Assembly: GCF_023715605.1 (NCBI RefSeq)
Contig: NZ_JAMBOL010000009.1
Coordinates: 1 to 64,000, forward strand
Direction: 5' to 3'
Source of the DNA: Halalkalibacter oceani
Lineage (GTDB): Bacteria > Bacillota > Bacilli > Bacillales > Bacillaceae_D
DNA: 64,000 bases
Part shown: positions 16,705 to 25,564 of the stretch, one piece after another
Position numbering within the stretch: position 1 is the stretch's first letter
Layout of the letters: every line of letters starts with the position of its first letter
The notes under the pieces: generated by a model
What the model was told of the DNA's origin: nothing
The model's database searches: none
The model's input: only the letters and a program-made list of their open reading frames with translations
Program-made: the position numbers and the translations under genes

Positions 16705-17454
16705 ATGTTTATCCGAAATGAAAGCTTCTATTCATTTAGAAAGCAATATCCTGTTATTACAATTCTTGTGGCCATCCATCTGATTCTCTTCGTTTGGATG
16801 AACTTTTTGCCATTTGGCGATCTCATCCTGGCATACGGAATCGGATTTAATCTTGATGTAGCGAATGGAGAATACTGGCGGCTTGTTACGCCAATCTTTA
16901 TGCATATCGGTATGGGCCATGTGCTATTCAATTCTTTTTCCCTCGTTATTTTTGGACCGGCTTTGGAACAGATGCTTGGCCGGTTTAAGTTTATTCTTAC
17001 CTATTTACTGACAGGGATTGCCGCCAATGTGGCAACTTTTTGGGTTGGCGGTTTAATGTATGGTCCACACCTCGGTGCTTCGGGAGCGATTTTCGGGCTG
17101 TTTGGGCTCTATGTCTACATTGTTCTTTTCCGGAAAGAGCTGATTGATCAGGCAAATGCCCAGCTCGTTCTGACGATTATCGCGCTCGGCTTAGTCATGA
17201 CCTTCCTCGGAACGAATATTAATATTTTCGCCCATTTGTTTGGATTAATTGCCGGGGCGGCCCTCGGGCCGATTATTTTAACCGGCGTTCGCCCCTATTC
17301 CGCCTATCGGCAGCGTGTATATGATGAAGGAGAAGTTGCCTTTGATCCAACCCGCTGGCAAAAGAGGCAAAACATGCGAAAGCGCCTTAAGCCGGTCATT
17401 TGGTCCATTCTCATTCTGCTCGTCGTCATCGGCCTTGCCTCCCGGCTGTTTTAA
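16705..17454 (+). CDS. Rhomboid family intramembrane serine protease
   Basis: 249 residues with about six membrane segments. Catalytic serine in GASGAIFGLFG (about residue 131) and histidine in the last rhomboid helix (NIFAHLFGLIAGAALG, about 178). The HxxxN region in TM2 is HIGMGHVLFNSFS. The C-terminal ~50 residues are basic with one more hydrophobic stretch. Rhomboids cut membrane-anchored substrates; the target is unknown. It corresponds in position and orientation to B. subtilis ydcA, divergent from acpS. AGGAGGG precedes the ATG. Confidence 0.93.
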   Translation: MFIRNESFYSFRKQYPVITILVAIHLILFVWMNFLPFGDLILAYGIGFNLDVANGEYWRLVTPIFMHIGMGHVLFNSFSLVIFGPALEQMLGRFKFILTYLLTGIAANVATFWVGGLMYGPHLGASGAIFGLFGLYVYIVLFRKELIDQANAQLVLTIIALGLVMTFLGTNINIFAHLFGLIAGAALGPIILTGVRPYSAYRQRVYDEGEVAFDPTRWQKRQNMRKRLKPVIWSILILLVVIGLASRLF

Positions 17455-17465
17455 AAAAGAGCTTG

Positions 17466-17624
17466 AGACAAAACTAGCTTTGGACCTACTGGCAATGGCT
17501 TCACACGCCACAAGCCCGTTATGAGAAACCCACTCACAACGGGCTTTAAAAGATCGTGGCGGTTCCGCTCATTGCTTAGAGAGGCTGGGAAAAAGGTAAA
17601 AAAACAACCTTTTGACCAGTCTCT
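17466..17624. repeat. Compound intergenic repeat, copy A (two hairpins)
   Basis: Order: GAGACAAAACTAG, hairpin AAGCCCGTT..AACGGGCTT (17512-17546), GCGGTTCCGCTCATTGCTTAGA, hairpin AGAGAGGCTGGGAAAAAGGT..ACCTTTTGACCAGTCTCT (17578-17624). A copy of the whole arrangement lies inverted at 31700-31851. It starts 12 bp after the rhomboid stop codon and probably acts as 3'UTR/terminator between convergent genes. Confidence 0.85.
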
Positions 17625-17681
17625 TTGTGCAGAACGGAACCACTGCCATTTTTTATGGCAAGCTCAGCTTCTGACCCATTC

Positions 17682-18020
17682 TTACGTTTTGCCAGCTTTT
17701 GAAGCGAACTGGCATTGCTCTTTGTTCATACAATTATATTCACAATTGCCAATTGCCTGATAAATCGAACACCACGAGCGCTTCGCGTAACATATCGGAA
17801 TGTCTTGTTCAGCCGCTTTCTTTTTCAGCACAGATGTCAAATTATGATTGATAAAATCTGTCAGAACAAGAATTAAATCAATATGAGCGGGAATTTCCTT
17901 CTTTACCATTTGCACCTTTCTTCCACTAACATGATTAATCTCACTAAAACCCATTTGCTCCAGTTTTTTAGGAATCGATCCTAGCCGATCTGCGCCAACA
18001 ATTAATAGTGATGAAGACAT
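17682..18020 (-). CDS. DUF2325 protein, probably iron-regulated
   Basis: 112 residues. Rossmann-like start SSSLLIVGADRLGSIPKKLEQMG, then VLTDFINHNLTSVLKKKA, and a C-terminal cluster of five cysteines (ICYAKRSWCS, NCEYNCMNKEQC), which could bind a metal or Fe-S. DUF2325 proteins have no established function. ATG at 18020 follows AAGGAG by 9 nt. The promoter TTGACA-18-TACAAT (18063-18092) carries two Fur-like boxes, so repression by iron is expected. Convergent with the rhomboid gene. Confidence 0.8.
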   Translation of the reverse strand: MSSSLLIVGADRLGSIPKKLEQMGFSEINHVSGRKVQMVKKEIPAHIDLILVLTDFINHNLTSVLKKKAAEQDIPICYAKRSWCSIYQAIGNCEYNCMNKEQCQFASKAGKT

Positions 18021-18038
18021 CCATAACAGCTCCTTATA

Positions 18039-18061
18039 TTGATAATAATTCTCATTATCAA
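18039..18061 (-). promoter_or_regulatory. Fur-like box 1 upstream of the DUF2325 gene
   Basis: TTGATAAT-AATTCTC-ATTATCAA, perfect 8-bp arms; the inner 19 bp agree with GATAATGATAATCATTATC at 16 positions. It covers the expected transcription start. Confidence 0.8.
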
Positions 18062-18062
18062 T

Positions 18063-18092
18063 ATTGTAATTGAAATTCATTCTCAATGTCAA
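18063..18092 (-). promoter_or_regulatory. Promoter of the DUF2325 gene with Fur-like box 2
   Basis: Minus strand TTGACA (18087-18092), 18-bp spacer, TACAAT (18063-18068). A second, weaker Fur-like box (GAAATTCATTCTCAATGTC, 18072-18090) fills the spacer. Confidence 0.7.
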
Positions 18093-18240
18093 TGCTATTT
18101 CAACGATTCGTTCCACTCTGATTCCATTCACCTCTTCTTTCCTATTTCTCAAGAGGCAAAATCTTTAAAAAAAGAACATTTTACTTAGTCGGATTTTTTT
18201 TGTAAAGTGGTAGAGGATGATCAGAAATGAGGTGAACGAG

Positions 18241-19605
18241 ATGATTGCCAATATGACAGAAGACCAATTGCTTGTATTAGTCATTAAGTATATAAAAGAA
18301 GCAAAAAGAGGAGCCTTGCAGCAGCTTTTAGATGAACTTCATCCTTATGATTTTGCGCAAATCTATCGGGGATTGCCGGAGAAGCATCATCATAAATTCT
18401 TAACTTTTTTAACCCCGGGGCAAATCGCCGATCTCATTCAGGAATTGGAGTACGACGTCCAGCTGGAAATTCTTCAGCAGCTGGGAATTGAACGTTCCTC
18501 AAAAGTTATGGACTTGATGGATAATGATGACTTGGCCGATTTATTAAACGAGCTGTCAGTCGATAAAATAAAAGAGTTTCTTGATGTCATGAAGAAAGAA
18601 GACTCGCAAAACATCCAGTCTTTAATGAGCTACCCAGCCGAAACAGCCGGTGGTCTCATGACCAACCAATTTGTCTGGATTCACGCCGATCAAACCGTTC
18701 GCCAAGCCGTTGACAAATTAAAGGCTTACGCGAGTTTTTCCGAAAACATTTATTATTTATATGTGATTAACCATGAAAAAAAACTTGTCGGCGTTGTTTC
18801 CTATCGCGACCTGTTGATCGCCGAAATCGATGATAAAATTGAAGATTTAATGTTTAACCGGGTCGTCGCCGTCCATGTTGACGCCGACCAGGAAGAGGTC
18901 GCCCGGACGATTGAACGCTATGACTTCATCGCGGTGCCGGTCGTCAATGATGATAACGTCCTTCTCGGGATTATTACAGTCGATGATGCCCTTGATGTTG
19001 TAATTCGTGAGGCCAATGAGGATATTGAAAAGCTATCGGCTTCCGGTAAGGACATCGACTTTAACACAAAGGCATTAACGGCTTCATTCCGGCGGTTGCC
19101 GTGGCTTATTCTTCTGTTGTTTATCGGGCTTGTTTCAGGCAGTATTATTAGTGGATTTGAAGAAACATTGGATCAGGTCGTCGCTCTTATTTTCTTTATG
19201 CCTATGATTGCAGGAATGACCGGTAATACCGGAACTCAATCGCTTGCTGTGGTCGTGCGCGGGATTATTTCTCATCACATCGACCGCCGGACGGTCATCA
19301 GTCTCGTTTTTCGCGAGCTGCGGGTCGGACTGATTATCGGCCTCACTTGCGGACTGTTGATTATGCTGATCGCCTTTGTTTGGCAGGACAATCTCATTCT
19401 CGGACTTACAGTGGGGATCTCCTTATTGATTACGCTAATTGTCGGAACGTTGGCAGGGACTGTTATCCCGTTGCTGTTATACCGTTTGGGAGTTGATCCG
19501 GCCGTCGCTTCCGGGCCGCTCATTACAACAATTAATGACATTTTTTCCTTAATGATTTATTTTGGAATTGCTACAATGTTTTTGTCCCGGTTAACCGGTT
19601 TGTAA
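18241..19605 (+). CDS. mgtE: Magnesium transporter MgtE
   Basis: 454 residues. N domain (superhelical, residues ~1-125), two CBS domains (~130-255), then five membrane segments in the C-terminal ~185 residues with the pore signature PMIAGMTGNTGTQSLAVVVRG. MgtE is a Mg2+ channel gated by Mg2+ binding to its cytosolic domains. ATG at 18241 follows GAGGTGA by 5 nt; an ATG 8 codons upstream is less well placed. No Mg riboswitch is visible in the ~220-bp upstream region. Confidence 0.95.
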   Translation: MIANMTEDQLLVLVIKYIKEAKRGALQQLLDELHPYDFAQIYRGLPEKHHHKFLTFLTPGQIADLIQELEYDVQLEILQQLGIERSSKVMDLMDNDDLADLLNELSVDKIKEFLDVMKKEDSQNIQSLMSYPAETAGGLMTNQFVWIHADQTVRQAVDKLKAYASFSENIYYLYVINHEKKLVGVVSYRDLLIAEIDDKIEDLMFNRVVAVHVDADQEEVARTIERYDFIAVPVVNDDNVLLGIITVDDALDVVIREANEDIEKLSASGKDIDFNTKALTASFRRLPWLILLLFIGLVSGSIISGFEETLDQVVALIFFMPMIAGMTGNTGTQSLAVVVRGIISHHIDRRTVISLVFRELRVGLIIGLTCGLLIMLIAFVWQDNLILGLTVGISLLITLIVGTLAGTVIPLLLYRLGVDPAVASGPLITTINDIFSLMIYFGIATMFLSRLTGL

Positions 19606-19638
19606 ATGTAAGGCCTATTTCCCCGGAAATAGAAAATG

Positions 19639-19676
19639 GCTGTCCAAAAATGTCGATTAACACATTTTTGGACAGC
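19639..19676 (+). terminator. Hairpin after mgtE
   Basis: GCTGTCCAAAAATGT / ACATTTTTGGACAGC, 15-bp stem. Member of the dispersed long-stem hairpin family. Confidence 0.65.
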
Positions 19677-19723
19677 TCACATCCTCGAATCATGACAGGT
19701 ACTTCCCCATCCTTTTTCTTCTA

Positions 19724-19822
19724 TCACGTTGTAACAAAGTGCCCAATTATCCAAAATGCAAGTCCGTAAATGATCGTAATCAAGGCAATAAGTGCGAATA
19801 ATTTTTTATTCGATAACTTCAT
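19724..19822 (-). CDS. Small membrane protein, 32 residues
   Basis: Starts MKLSNKKLFALIALITIIYG and ends FWIIGHFVTT: short basic N-terminus, then a single hydrophobic helix. AAAGGTGG lies 9 nt before the ATG. I do not recognise the family and assign no function. It lies alone between mgtE (convergent) and uspA (upstream on the same strand). Confidence 0.65.
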   Translation of the reverse strand: MKLSNKKLFALIALITIIYGLAFWIIGHFVTT

Positions 19823-19906
19823 TATTTAGCCCACCTTTTCTCATCTTCCTCATTAGTATACTACATTTGCAGAAAGATAAGCCTTGACACTCTCTTGAAC
19901 AAACGT

Positions 19907-20323
19907 TTACTTAATCACGAGAACTGGGCAGAAAGCGCGCTTCACTACTTTATGACTGACGCTGCCAAGAACCATTTGCTGAAGCGGGTTTAGCCCGCGG
20001 CTGCCGATTACGATTAAATCCGCTTCGGCTTCTTTGGCAAATTTGACAATCGAGGCCGCCGGCTCCCCGCGGACAATTTTCACTTCATATTGAATGCCTT
20101 CCGCTTCCGCCCACTTTTCCACCTGTTTCAGTTTCTCCATCCGTTTTTCCATGATTCCCTGCACGTTCCAAGTGCTGATAATATCGGATTTACTCGTCGT
20201 TCCATCAACGACATAAACGACAAATACATACGACTTATATTTTTTTGCCAGCTCGATCGTTTGCTCTGCTGCCTTAAGTGATTGCTCCGAACCGTCCGCT
20301 GCGATGACAATTTTTGCAAACAT
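19907..20323 (-). CDS. Universal stress protein, UspA family
   Basis: 138 residues. Begins KIVIAADGSEQSLKAAE and ends with the nucleotide-binding motif GSRGLNPLQQMVLGSVSHKV and PVLVIK, as in ATP-binding Usp proteins. Cytoplasmic stress protein; specific role unknown. AGGAGG lies 7 nt before the ATG. Confidence 0.93.
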   Translation of the reverse strand: MFAKIVIAADGSEQSLKAAEQTIELAKKYKSYVFVVYVVDGTTSKSDIISTWNVQGIMEKRMEKLKQVEKWAEAEGIQYEVKIVRGEPAASIVKFAKEAEADLIVIGSRGLNPLQQMVLGSVSHKVVKRAFCPVLVIK

Positions 20324-20512
20324 GCTATCTCCTCCCGACCTTTACTATTACTATTTTATCATTATTGTCTAAACTTGTTACGCTAAACAACGAGATTCCC
20401 AAAAAGGTACCGCTTGCCGCAGTTTTTGAGCTCTCATTTCGACAATCCATAAGGCTCATCTACTTTCTGCCCGAGCATTATGGTAAACTTAAATGTGAAC
20501 GAGGTGAGAAAA

Positions 20513-20821
20513 ATGGATTACAGTACAATGTGCCCTAAGTATGAGCAGGCCATCGACTTACTTGGGAAAAAGTGGACTGGCTTAATTATTCGTGTTTTAT
20601 TAGATGGCCCGAAGCGTTTCAAAGATATAAAGGCTCAAATTCCAGATATGAGTGATCGTATTTTAACTGAACGTATGAAAGAACTTGAGCAGTTGCAGGT
20701 CGTACGCCGGACGGTTTACCCGGAAAAACCGACGCGGATCGAATATTCTTTAACAGAAAAAGGCCTTGCTCTTGAACCGGTGATTGAATCGATTCAAGCT
20801 TGGGGTGAGAAATGGACTTGA
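20513..20821 (+). CDS. HxlR-family winged-helix regulator
   Basis: 102 residues. Typical HxlR pattern: CPKYEQAIDLLGKKWTGLIIRVLLDGPKRF near the N-terminus, RILTERMKELEQLQVVRR and a final LTEKGLALEPVI. The Cys at residue 6 is in the position used for redox or electrophile sensing by YodB/HypR-type members. The target gene is unknown. ATG follows GAGGTGA by 5 nt; a reading 11 codons longer lacks support. Convergent with nirD across a shared hairpin. Confidence 0.9.
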   Translation: MDYSTMCPKYEQAIDLLGKKWTGLIIRVLLDGPKRFKDIKAQIPDMSDRILTERMKELEQLQVVRRTVYPEKPTRIEYSLTEKGLALEPVIESIQAWGEKWT

Positions 20822-20841
20822 CGGCCCGAAATGGACAAAGA

Positions 20842-20886
20842 AGAGGCTTGGCAAAAGGTTGGTTTTTTACCTTTTGCCAAGCCTCT
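20842..20886. terminator. Bidirectional hairpin between hxlR-type gene and nirD
   Basis: AGAGGCTTGGCAAAAGGT / ACCTTTTGCCAAGCCTCT, a perfect 18-bp stem, followed by CGTAATGAGGAAGCCATTGC, the conserved block of the dispersed family. Confidence 0.75.
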
Positions 20887-20950
20887 ACGTAATGAGGAAG
20901 CCATTGCCTTTGTCTCAAGCTCCCTAAATCAACAAAGACGCAGTTTTTTC

Positions 20951-21277
20951 TTAAAAAAACCTTATATAAATATCTTCCCCCACAATGTCTACTTCATAGC
21001 GTTTGACGCAGCCCTCATCCGGCGCCTGAACGATGCCATCCCGAACATTAACCTTCCAGTCATGAAGGGGACAAAAAACATGCTCCCCACTGACAATTCC
21101 TTCTGATAGCGGCCCACCCTTGTGAGGACAACGGTTTTGAATCGCATGAACGCCTTGGTCCTCCTGCTTAAATAGCGCGATTTCTTCACCGGCGATTTCG
21201 ACTTTTTTTCCGAGGCCGATCGATAATTCATCAAGGCGGGCCACCTTGACTTTTTTTACACTATTTGCTGTTTTCAT
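20951..21277 (-). CDS. nirD: Nitrite reductase [NAD(P)H] small subunit
   Basis: 108 residues, Rieske-like domain with the [2Fe-2S] ligand pattern CPHKGGPLSEG and CPLHDWKV. Partner of the large subunit NirB in assimilatory reduction of nitrite to ammonium (nasE in B. subtilis naming). 15 bp after nirB; last gene of the sumT-nirB-nirD unit. Confidence 0.94.
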   Translation of the reverse strand: MKTANSVKKVKVARLDELSIGLGKKVEIAGEEIALFKQEDQGVHAIQNRCPHKGGPLSEGIVSGEHVFCPLHDWKVNVRDGIVQAPDEGCVKRYEVDIVGEDIYIRFF

Positions 21278-21292
21278 TGCTTCCGCCTCCTC

Positions 21293-23722
21293 TTATACCA
21301 ATGATTCCACTTGCTTCTTCTCGAACAGCTCTTTGCGCTTTTCCTCGCTTTCAATAATTTCCTTCCAAGGGTCCTTTCCGGTTGATAAGGCAACCTCCAA
21401 ACGTTCAACTAATTCCTTTCGTCTCTTTGAATCATCAAGAACGACCTTCTTCATATGATCCAGACCGACGCGTTCGACAAAATGAGACGTCCTTTCTAAA
21501 TAGCGGGCGTTCTCCCGGTAATATTGCAAAAATGCGCTAATAATCTCAATAATCTCTTCTTTTGTTTTCACCTTGCAGAACAGGTCGCCCGCACGCAGGT
21601 CGACGCCGCCGTTTCCTCCGACATAAAGCTCCCACGCTCCTTCCACGCCAACGACTCCGAAGTCTTTAATGCCTGATTCAGCACAGTTACGCGGACATGC
21701 CGAGACGGCCATTTTTACTTTATGAGGTGTATTAATGTATTCAAATTTCTTTTCCAGTTCAATGCCAAGGCCAATTGAATCCTGGGTTCCGAAGCGGCAG
21801 AACTGCTCCCCGACACATGTTTTTACAGTGCGTAACGCTTTCGCATACGCGGAGCCGGATCGCATGCCAAGCTCCTCCCACACTTTCGGCAGGTCCTCTT
21901 TTTCAACACCGAACATATCAATCCGCTGCCCGCCGGTCACCTTCAGCAATGGAATGTTATATTTATCGGCGACATCGGCAATTTGCCGAAGCTGGGCCGG
22001 ATTGGTTACGCCGCCGTACATTCGCGGTACGACGGAAAAGGTGCCGTCGTTTTGAATATTGCCGTGAGCGCGTTCATTAATAAAGCGTGACGTATGGTCA
22101 TCTTTATTTTTAAGTGGATCCACCATTCCTAAATAGTAGTTGATCGCCGGGCGGCACTTCGAACATCCTTCCTCCGTCCGCCAATGTAAAACATTCATCA
22201 CTTCACGCGGATAGGATAAACCGAGCTCGCGAATGTTGGCCACGACTTCTTCATGCGTATAGTCGGTACAGCCACACATCGGTTCCTTCGAGGTATCGGC
22301 CTGCTCTCCTGTTGTCAATGCCAGAAGGTCAGCCACTAAAGGCTTGCAGCCGCCGCAAGAGCGTGAGGCGTTCGTACACTGCTTAATCTCCTCAACCGAC
22401 GTTAATCCTTGATTCGTAATCGCCGCCACGATTTCTCCTTTCGAGACGCCATTACAGCCGCAAATCGTTTCATCCTCAGCCATCAGCAGGACAGGGCTTT
22501 CCTTTTCACCGGCTGACTGCTCCGTCGGCAAAATCGCCACTTTGCTCATTTCTGAAATATCCTGCTCTTTTTTCATCATGTCGAGAATGCGTGGTGAATC
22601 GCCGGTATCTCCGAACAATACAGCGCCGATGACTTTATTGTCCTGGACGACGACCTTTTTATAGATTCCCTCAAATTCATCATGCACGCGAATCGCTTTC
22701 GTTTCCTTGCTATCCTGAAATTTCCCGGCCGAAAACACATCAACGCCTGATACTTTCAGCTGCGTATAAACTATTGATCCCTGGTAGCCGGAAACCGCCG
22801 CTTTGTCTTCCGCGCAAATATGTTCAGCCAATACTTTTCCTTGCTCATACAGCGGTGCGACAAGCCCGTAAGCGATGCCCCGGTGCTCTGCACATTCTCC
22901 GACGGCGTAAATATTTTTTTTGCTCGTCTGCATATAATCATCGACGATGATCGCCCGATTTATTTCCAGGCCGCTCTCTTTCGCCAGCTCGACATTCGGC
23001 CGAATGCCGACGGCCATCACGACTAAATCAGCTTTTGTGCTCGTACCGTCCTTAAAGCGCAGCCCTTTCACCCGTGTATCACCGGTAATCTGCTCCGTCT
23101 GCTTGTTTAACAGGAAATTCATCCCCTGCTTCTCCAGCTCCTCACGCAGCATCGAGCCTGCCTGTTCATCCAGCTGACGCTCCATTAAATAATCGGCAAT
23201 ATGGACGACATCGACCTCCATATTCAAGTTAAGCAGACCGCGGGCTGCTTCAAGTCCAAGCAAGCCGCCGCCGATGACAACAGCCTTTTTGTAGTGCCTT
23301 GACGCTTCAATCATCGTCTCGCAATCTTTAATGTTACGGAAAGCGATCACGCCTTCTTTATCCGCTCCAGGCAAAGGCAGCATGAACGGATTAGAACCTG
23401 TCGCAAAAATCAATTTATCATAGCTGCACGTCCGTCCCTGCTCACTAATAACAAGCTGTTTTGACTCATCTACTTTCACGACCGGGTCCCCCGTGTGCAG
23501 CGTAATCCCGTTGCTTTCATACCAGTCATAATCATTCAGGACAATGTCGTTCACATTGGCGTCTCCCTGCAGTACAGAAGAGAGCATGATCCGGTTATAA
23601 TTTGGATGCGGCTCTTCTCCAAAGACGGTGATAGCGTAGCGTTCTGGATCTCTTTTTAAAATCTCTTCCAACGTCCGGATACCAGCCATCCCATTTCCGA
23701 TCAATACTAGTTTCTCTCGCAC
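21293..23722 (-). CDS. nirB: Nitrite reductase [NAD(P)H] large subunit
   Basis: 809 residues. FAD domain (LVLIGNGMAG, residues 5-14), NAD domain (VVIGGGLLGLEAA), two BFD-type [2Fe-2S] domains (CGCNGVSKGE..CGGC and CGCTDYTHEE..CSKC), then the siroheme/[4Fe-4S] domain with intact ligands TCVGEQFC and ACPRNC. Reduces nitrite to ammonium in the cytoplasm (NasD in B. subtilis). GTG start, 8 nt after AAGGAG. Confidence 0.96.
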   Translation of the reverse strand: MREKLVLIGNGMAGIRTLEEILKRDPERYAITVFGEEPHPNYNRIMLSSVLQGDANVNDIVLNDYDWYESNGITLHTGDPVVKVDESKQLVISEQGRTCSYDKLIFATGSNPFMLPLPGADKEGVIAFRNIKDCETMIEASRHYKKAVVIGGGLLGLEAARGLLNLNMEVDVVHIADYLMERQLDEQAGSMLREELEKQGMNFLLNKQTEQITGDTRVKGLRFKDGTSTKADLVVMAVGIRPNVELAKESGLEINRAIIVDDYMQTSKKNIYAVGECAEHRGIAYGLVAPLYEQGKVLAEHICAEDKAAVSGYQGSIVYTQLKVSGVDVFSAGKFQDSKETKAIRVHDEFEGIYKKVVVQDNKVIGAVLFGDTGDSPRILDMMKKEQDISEMSKVAILPTEQSAGEKESPVLLMAEDETICGCNGVSKGEIVAAITNQGLTSVEEIKQCTNASRSCGGCKPLVADLLALTTGEQADTSKEPMCGCTDYTHEEVVANIRELGLSYPREVMNVLHWRTEEGCSKCRPAINYYLGMVDPLKNKDDHTSRFINERAHGNIQNDGTFSVVPRMYGGVTNPAQLRQIADVADKYNIPLLKVTGGQRIDMFGVEKEDLPKVWEELGMRSGSAYAKALRTVKTCVGEQFCRFGTQDSIGLGIELEKKFEYINTPHKVKMAVSACPRNCAESGIKDFGVVGVEGAWELYVGGNGGVDLRAGDLFCKVKTKEEIIEIISAFLQYYRENARYLERTSHFVERVGLDHMKKVVLDDSKRRKELVERLEVALSTGKDPWKEIIESEEKRKELFEKKQVESLV

Positions 23723-23766
23723 ATGTATCGCTCCTTTTTCACGAAGTTCGTTTCTCTCGATTCGCT

Positions 23767-25242
23767 TTACCCTTCCATCACAATGCGCTCTTCTATATCA
23801 AAAATATCGAGAAGCCCCACCAGTTCATCGCCTTCGATCAAACTTTGCACCGCGATCTTCTGCGACTCGAGCAAAAGCTTCACATCTTTTCCTTTGCAAA
23901 TCAGCTGCAAGCCGTTACAAATCTCAGCTTCGATACCGCTCAACGTTAAAAACGTCAGCAATTGCATCGCCTCGACTCGGCTCGTAATGAGCAGAGCATT
24001 TACATGTTGCTCTCTGATTAACCGTTGAAACGCCTCGATGTTTTTTTGGCTCACCTGTTGCTTTGTTAAAATCAGTTCCTCCGCCGGGCGCTCGTACTGA
24101 TGCCTCATGCTTTCGACCTCTGCTTCTTTACCGATGAAGACCGGGAGCTCGAGACGCGAATCCTCCAGCAATTCAGCTTGAATGCCGACCGAGCGCAAAG
24201 TCTGCCTGACGGACGGGTCGACGGCATAGATTGGGGAGTGGACGTGCCGGAAATCTAGCTTATGTTCGCCGAACGCCTGTAAACATAACTGAACACTTTC
24301 TGCTGAAAGGAAGACGAGCTCTCTCGGTTTATTGCTTCCAAGCAAGCCCGCCAATTGATGGCGGTCGGCCGTTGCTCGCTCGGTCAAAAGCGGAAAGGCG
24401 AATACATCGGCACCTTGCTGTTTTACTTGATCGATAAGCTTAAGGTGCTTTTTCTCCGGACCAGGTATGAGAATACTTCGGCCCGACAGGCGTCTATTGT
24501 CATACCAGGCCAGCTTCGACCTTAAAGCAACGACCTCACCAACGACGATAATTGCCGGATTCGTTACCCCTGCCTGGGCCACTTTACGGGCAATGTTGGC
24601 AAGCGTTCCTTCTATCGTTCTTTGTTTGCTGTACGTTCCCCACTGAACGACGAGCACCGGCGTTTCGCTTACTTTCCCCCGGCTCATCAACTCAGCTGCG
24701 ATTGTTTTTAGATGCTTGATCCCCATATAAAACACGATCGTTTTGACCCCTTTTGAGAGGGCCTGCCAATTGATTTCCGGCGTACCACTCTTTTTGCTGC
24801 CGTGTCCTGTGACGACTGCAAATGAATCCGAATGAACCCGGTGAGTAAGCGGCACACCGGCATAGGCTGTTGCGGCGATGCCCGCCGTGATGCCGGGCAC
24901 TATTTCATACGGAATATGATGCTCCGCCAACAGTTCAGCCTCTTCACCAACCCTGCCAAATACCGCCGGATCACCTCCCTTAAGCCGGACGACGGTTTTG
25001 CCCTTCCTGGCATGAATCAAGATTTCCTTTTGAATATCCTCCTGCCGCAACGTATGGCGGCACGGCTGTTTGCCACAGTAAATGAGCTTGGCATCTTCCT
25101 TCGCATACGTTAGCAAAAAGGGATTGATCAATCGATCAAAAATGACGACCTCCGCCTGCTGTAAAGCCCTTTTTCCTTTAAGGGAAATCAGCTCTGCATC
25201 CCCCGGGCCTGCTCCTACCAAGTAGACCATTCCCCTTTTCAT
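23767..25242 (-). CDS. Fused uroporphyrinogen-III C-methyltransferase / uroporphyrinogen-III synthase
   Basis: 491 residues. N-terminal SUMT (CobA) domain, residues 1-~245, with VYLVGAGPGDAELISLKG, VVRLKGGDPAVFGR and GVTNPAIIVVGEVV; C-terminal HemD-like domain, ~260-490. SUMT makes precorrin-2 for siroheme, the cofactor of NirB, which explains its place 44 bp upstream of nirB. B. subtilis NasF is a SUMT without the HemD part; CobA-HemD fusions are known in Firmicutes. First gene of a unit behind a TnrA/GlnR-type box. Confidence 0.93.
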   Translation of the reverse strand: MKRGMVYLVGAGPGDAELISLKGKRALQQAEVVIFDRLINPFLLTYAKEDAKLIYCGKQPCRHTLRQEDIQKEILIHARKGKTVVRLKGGDPAVFGRVGEEAELLAEHHIPYEIVPGITAGIAATAYAGVPLTHRVHSDSFAVVTGHGSKKSGTPEINWQALSKGVKTIVFYMGIKHLKTIAAELMSRGKVSETPVLVVQWGTYSKQRTIEGTLANIARKVAQAGVTNPAIIVVGEVVALRSKLAWYDNRRLSGRSILIPGPEKKHLKLIDQVKQQGADVFAFPLLTERATADRHQLAGLLGSNKPRELVFLSAESVQLCLQAFGEHKLDFRHVHSPIYAVDPSVRQTLRSVGIQAELLEDSRLELPVFIGKEAEVESMRHQYERPAEELILTKQQVSQKNIEAFQRLIREQHVNALLITSRVEAMQLLTFLTLSGIEAEICNGLQLICKGKDVKLLLESQKIAVQSLIEGDELVGLLDIFDIEERIVMEG

Positions 25243-25293
25243 TCCTCACTCCCCCTTTTGCTTCTGCAAAACCATGATTTTAAATGTAGGTTA

Positions 25294-25345
25294 ATCGTAA
25301 ACTATGATTTGAAATACATGTTATCTTGTGTCATTTTATCTGACA
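25294..25345 (-). promoter_or_regulatory. TnrA/GlnR-type box and -10 of the sumT-nirB-nirD unit
   Basis: Box TGTCAGATAAAATGACA (25329-25345, minus-strand reading) fits TGTNA-N7-TNACA perfectly. The -10 TACGAT (25294-25299) has its centre 40.5 bp from the box centre, as in the other two nas promoters. The rest of 25243-25564 holds the narK terminator and no gene. Confidence 0.8.
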
Positions 25346-25423
25346 TGGTTTTTCCGGACTGGTGAAAAAAAGCGGGGTTCCCTTTTTTGCAGCTTCTACA
25401 TTATGTGCCCAGCCGTGACAAAT

Positions 25424-25463
25424 TTTAAAAAGCCTTGCCACGAGGAACCACTCGTAGCAAGGC
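25424..25463 (-). terminator. Terminator of the nitrate transporter gene
   Basis: Minus strand GCCTTGCTACGAG / CTCGTGGCAAGGC followed by TTTTTAAAATT. Confidence 0.9.
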
Positions 25464-25564
25464 CACAAAATGTACGAAACGCTCACTCTACCCTTGGATT
25501 CGTCTTTCGGCTTTGAGAGGACGCCGTGAGTTCGTTTAGTGCTTCGATCATCCATCGCTTCCTC

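Noticed and set aside
17466-17624. Insertion sequence or transposon remnant
   Set aside because: No transposase fragment, no terminal inverted repeats and no target duplication visible; kept as a dispersed intergenic repeat.
18153-18240. M-box riboswitch upstream of mgtE
   Set aside because: Too short and lacks the conserved structures; most of the region between the divergent genes is taken by the Fur-regulated promoter of the opposite gene.
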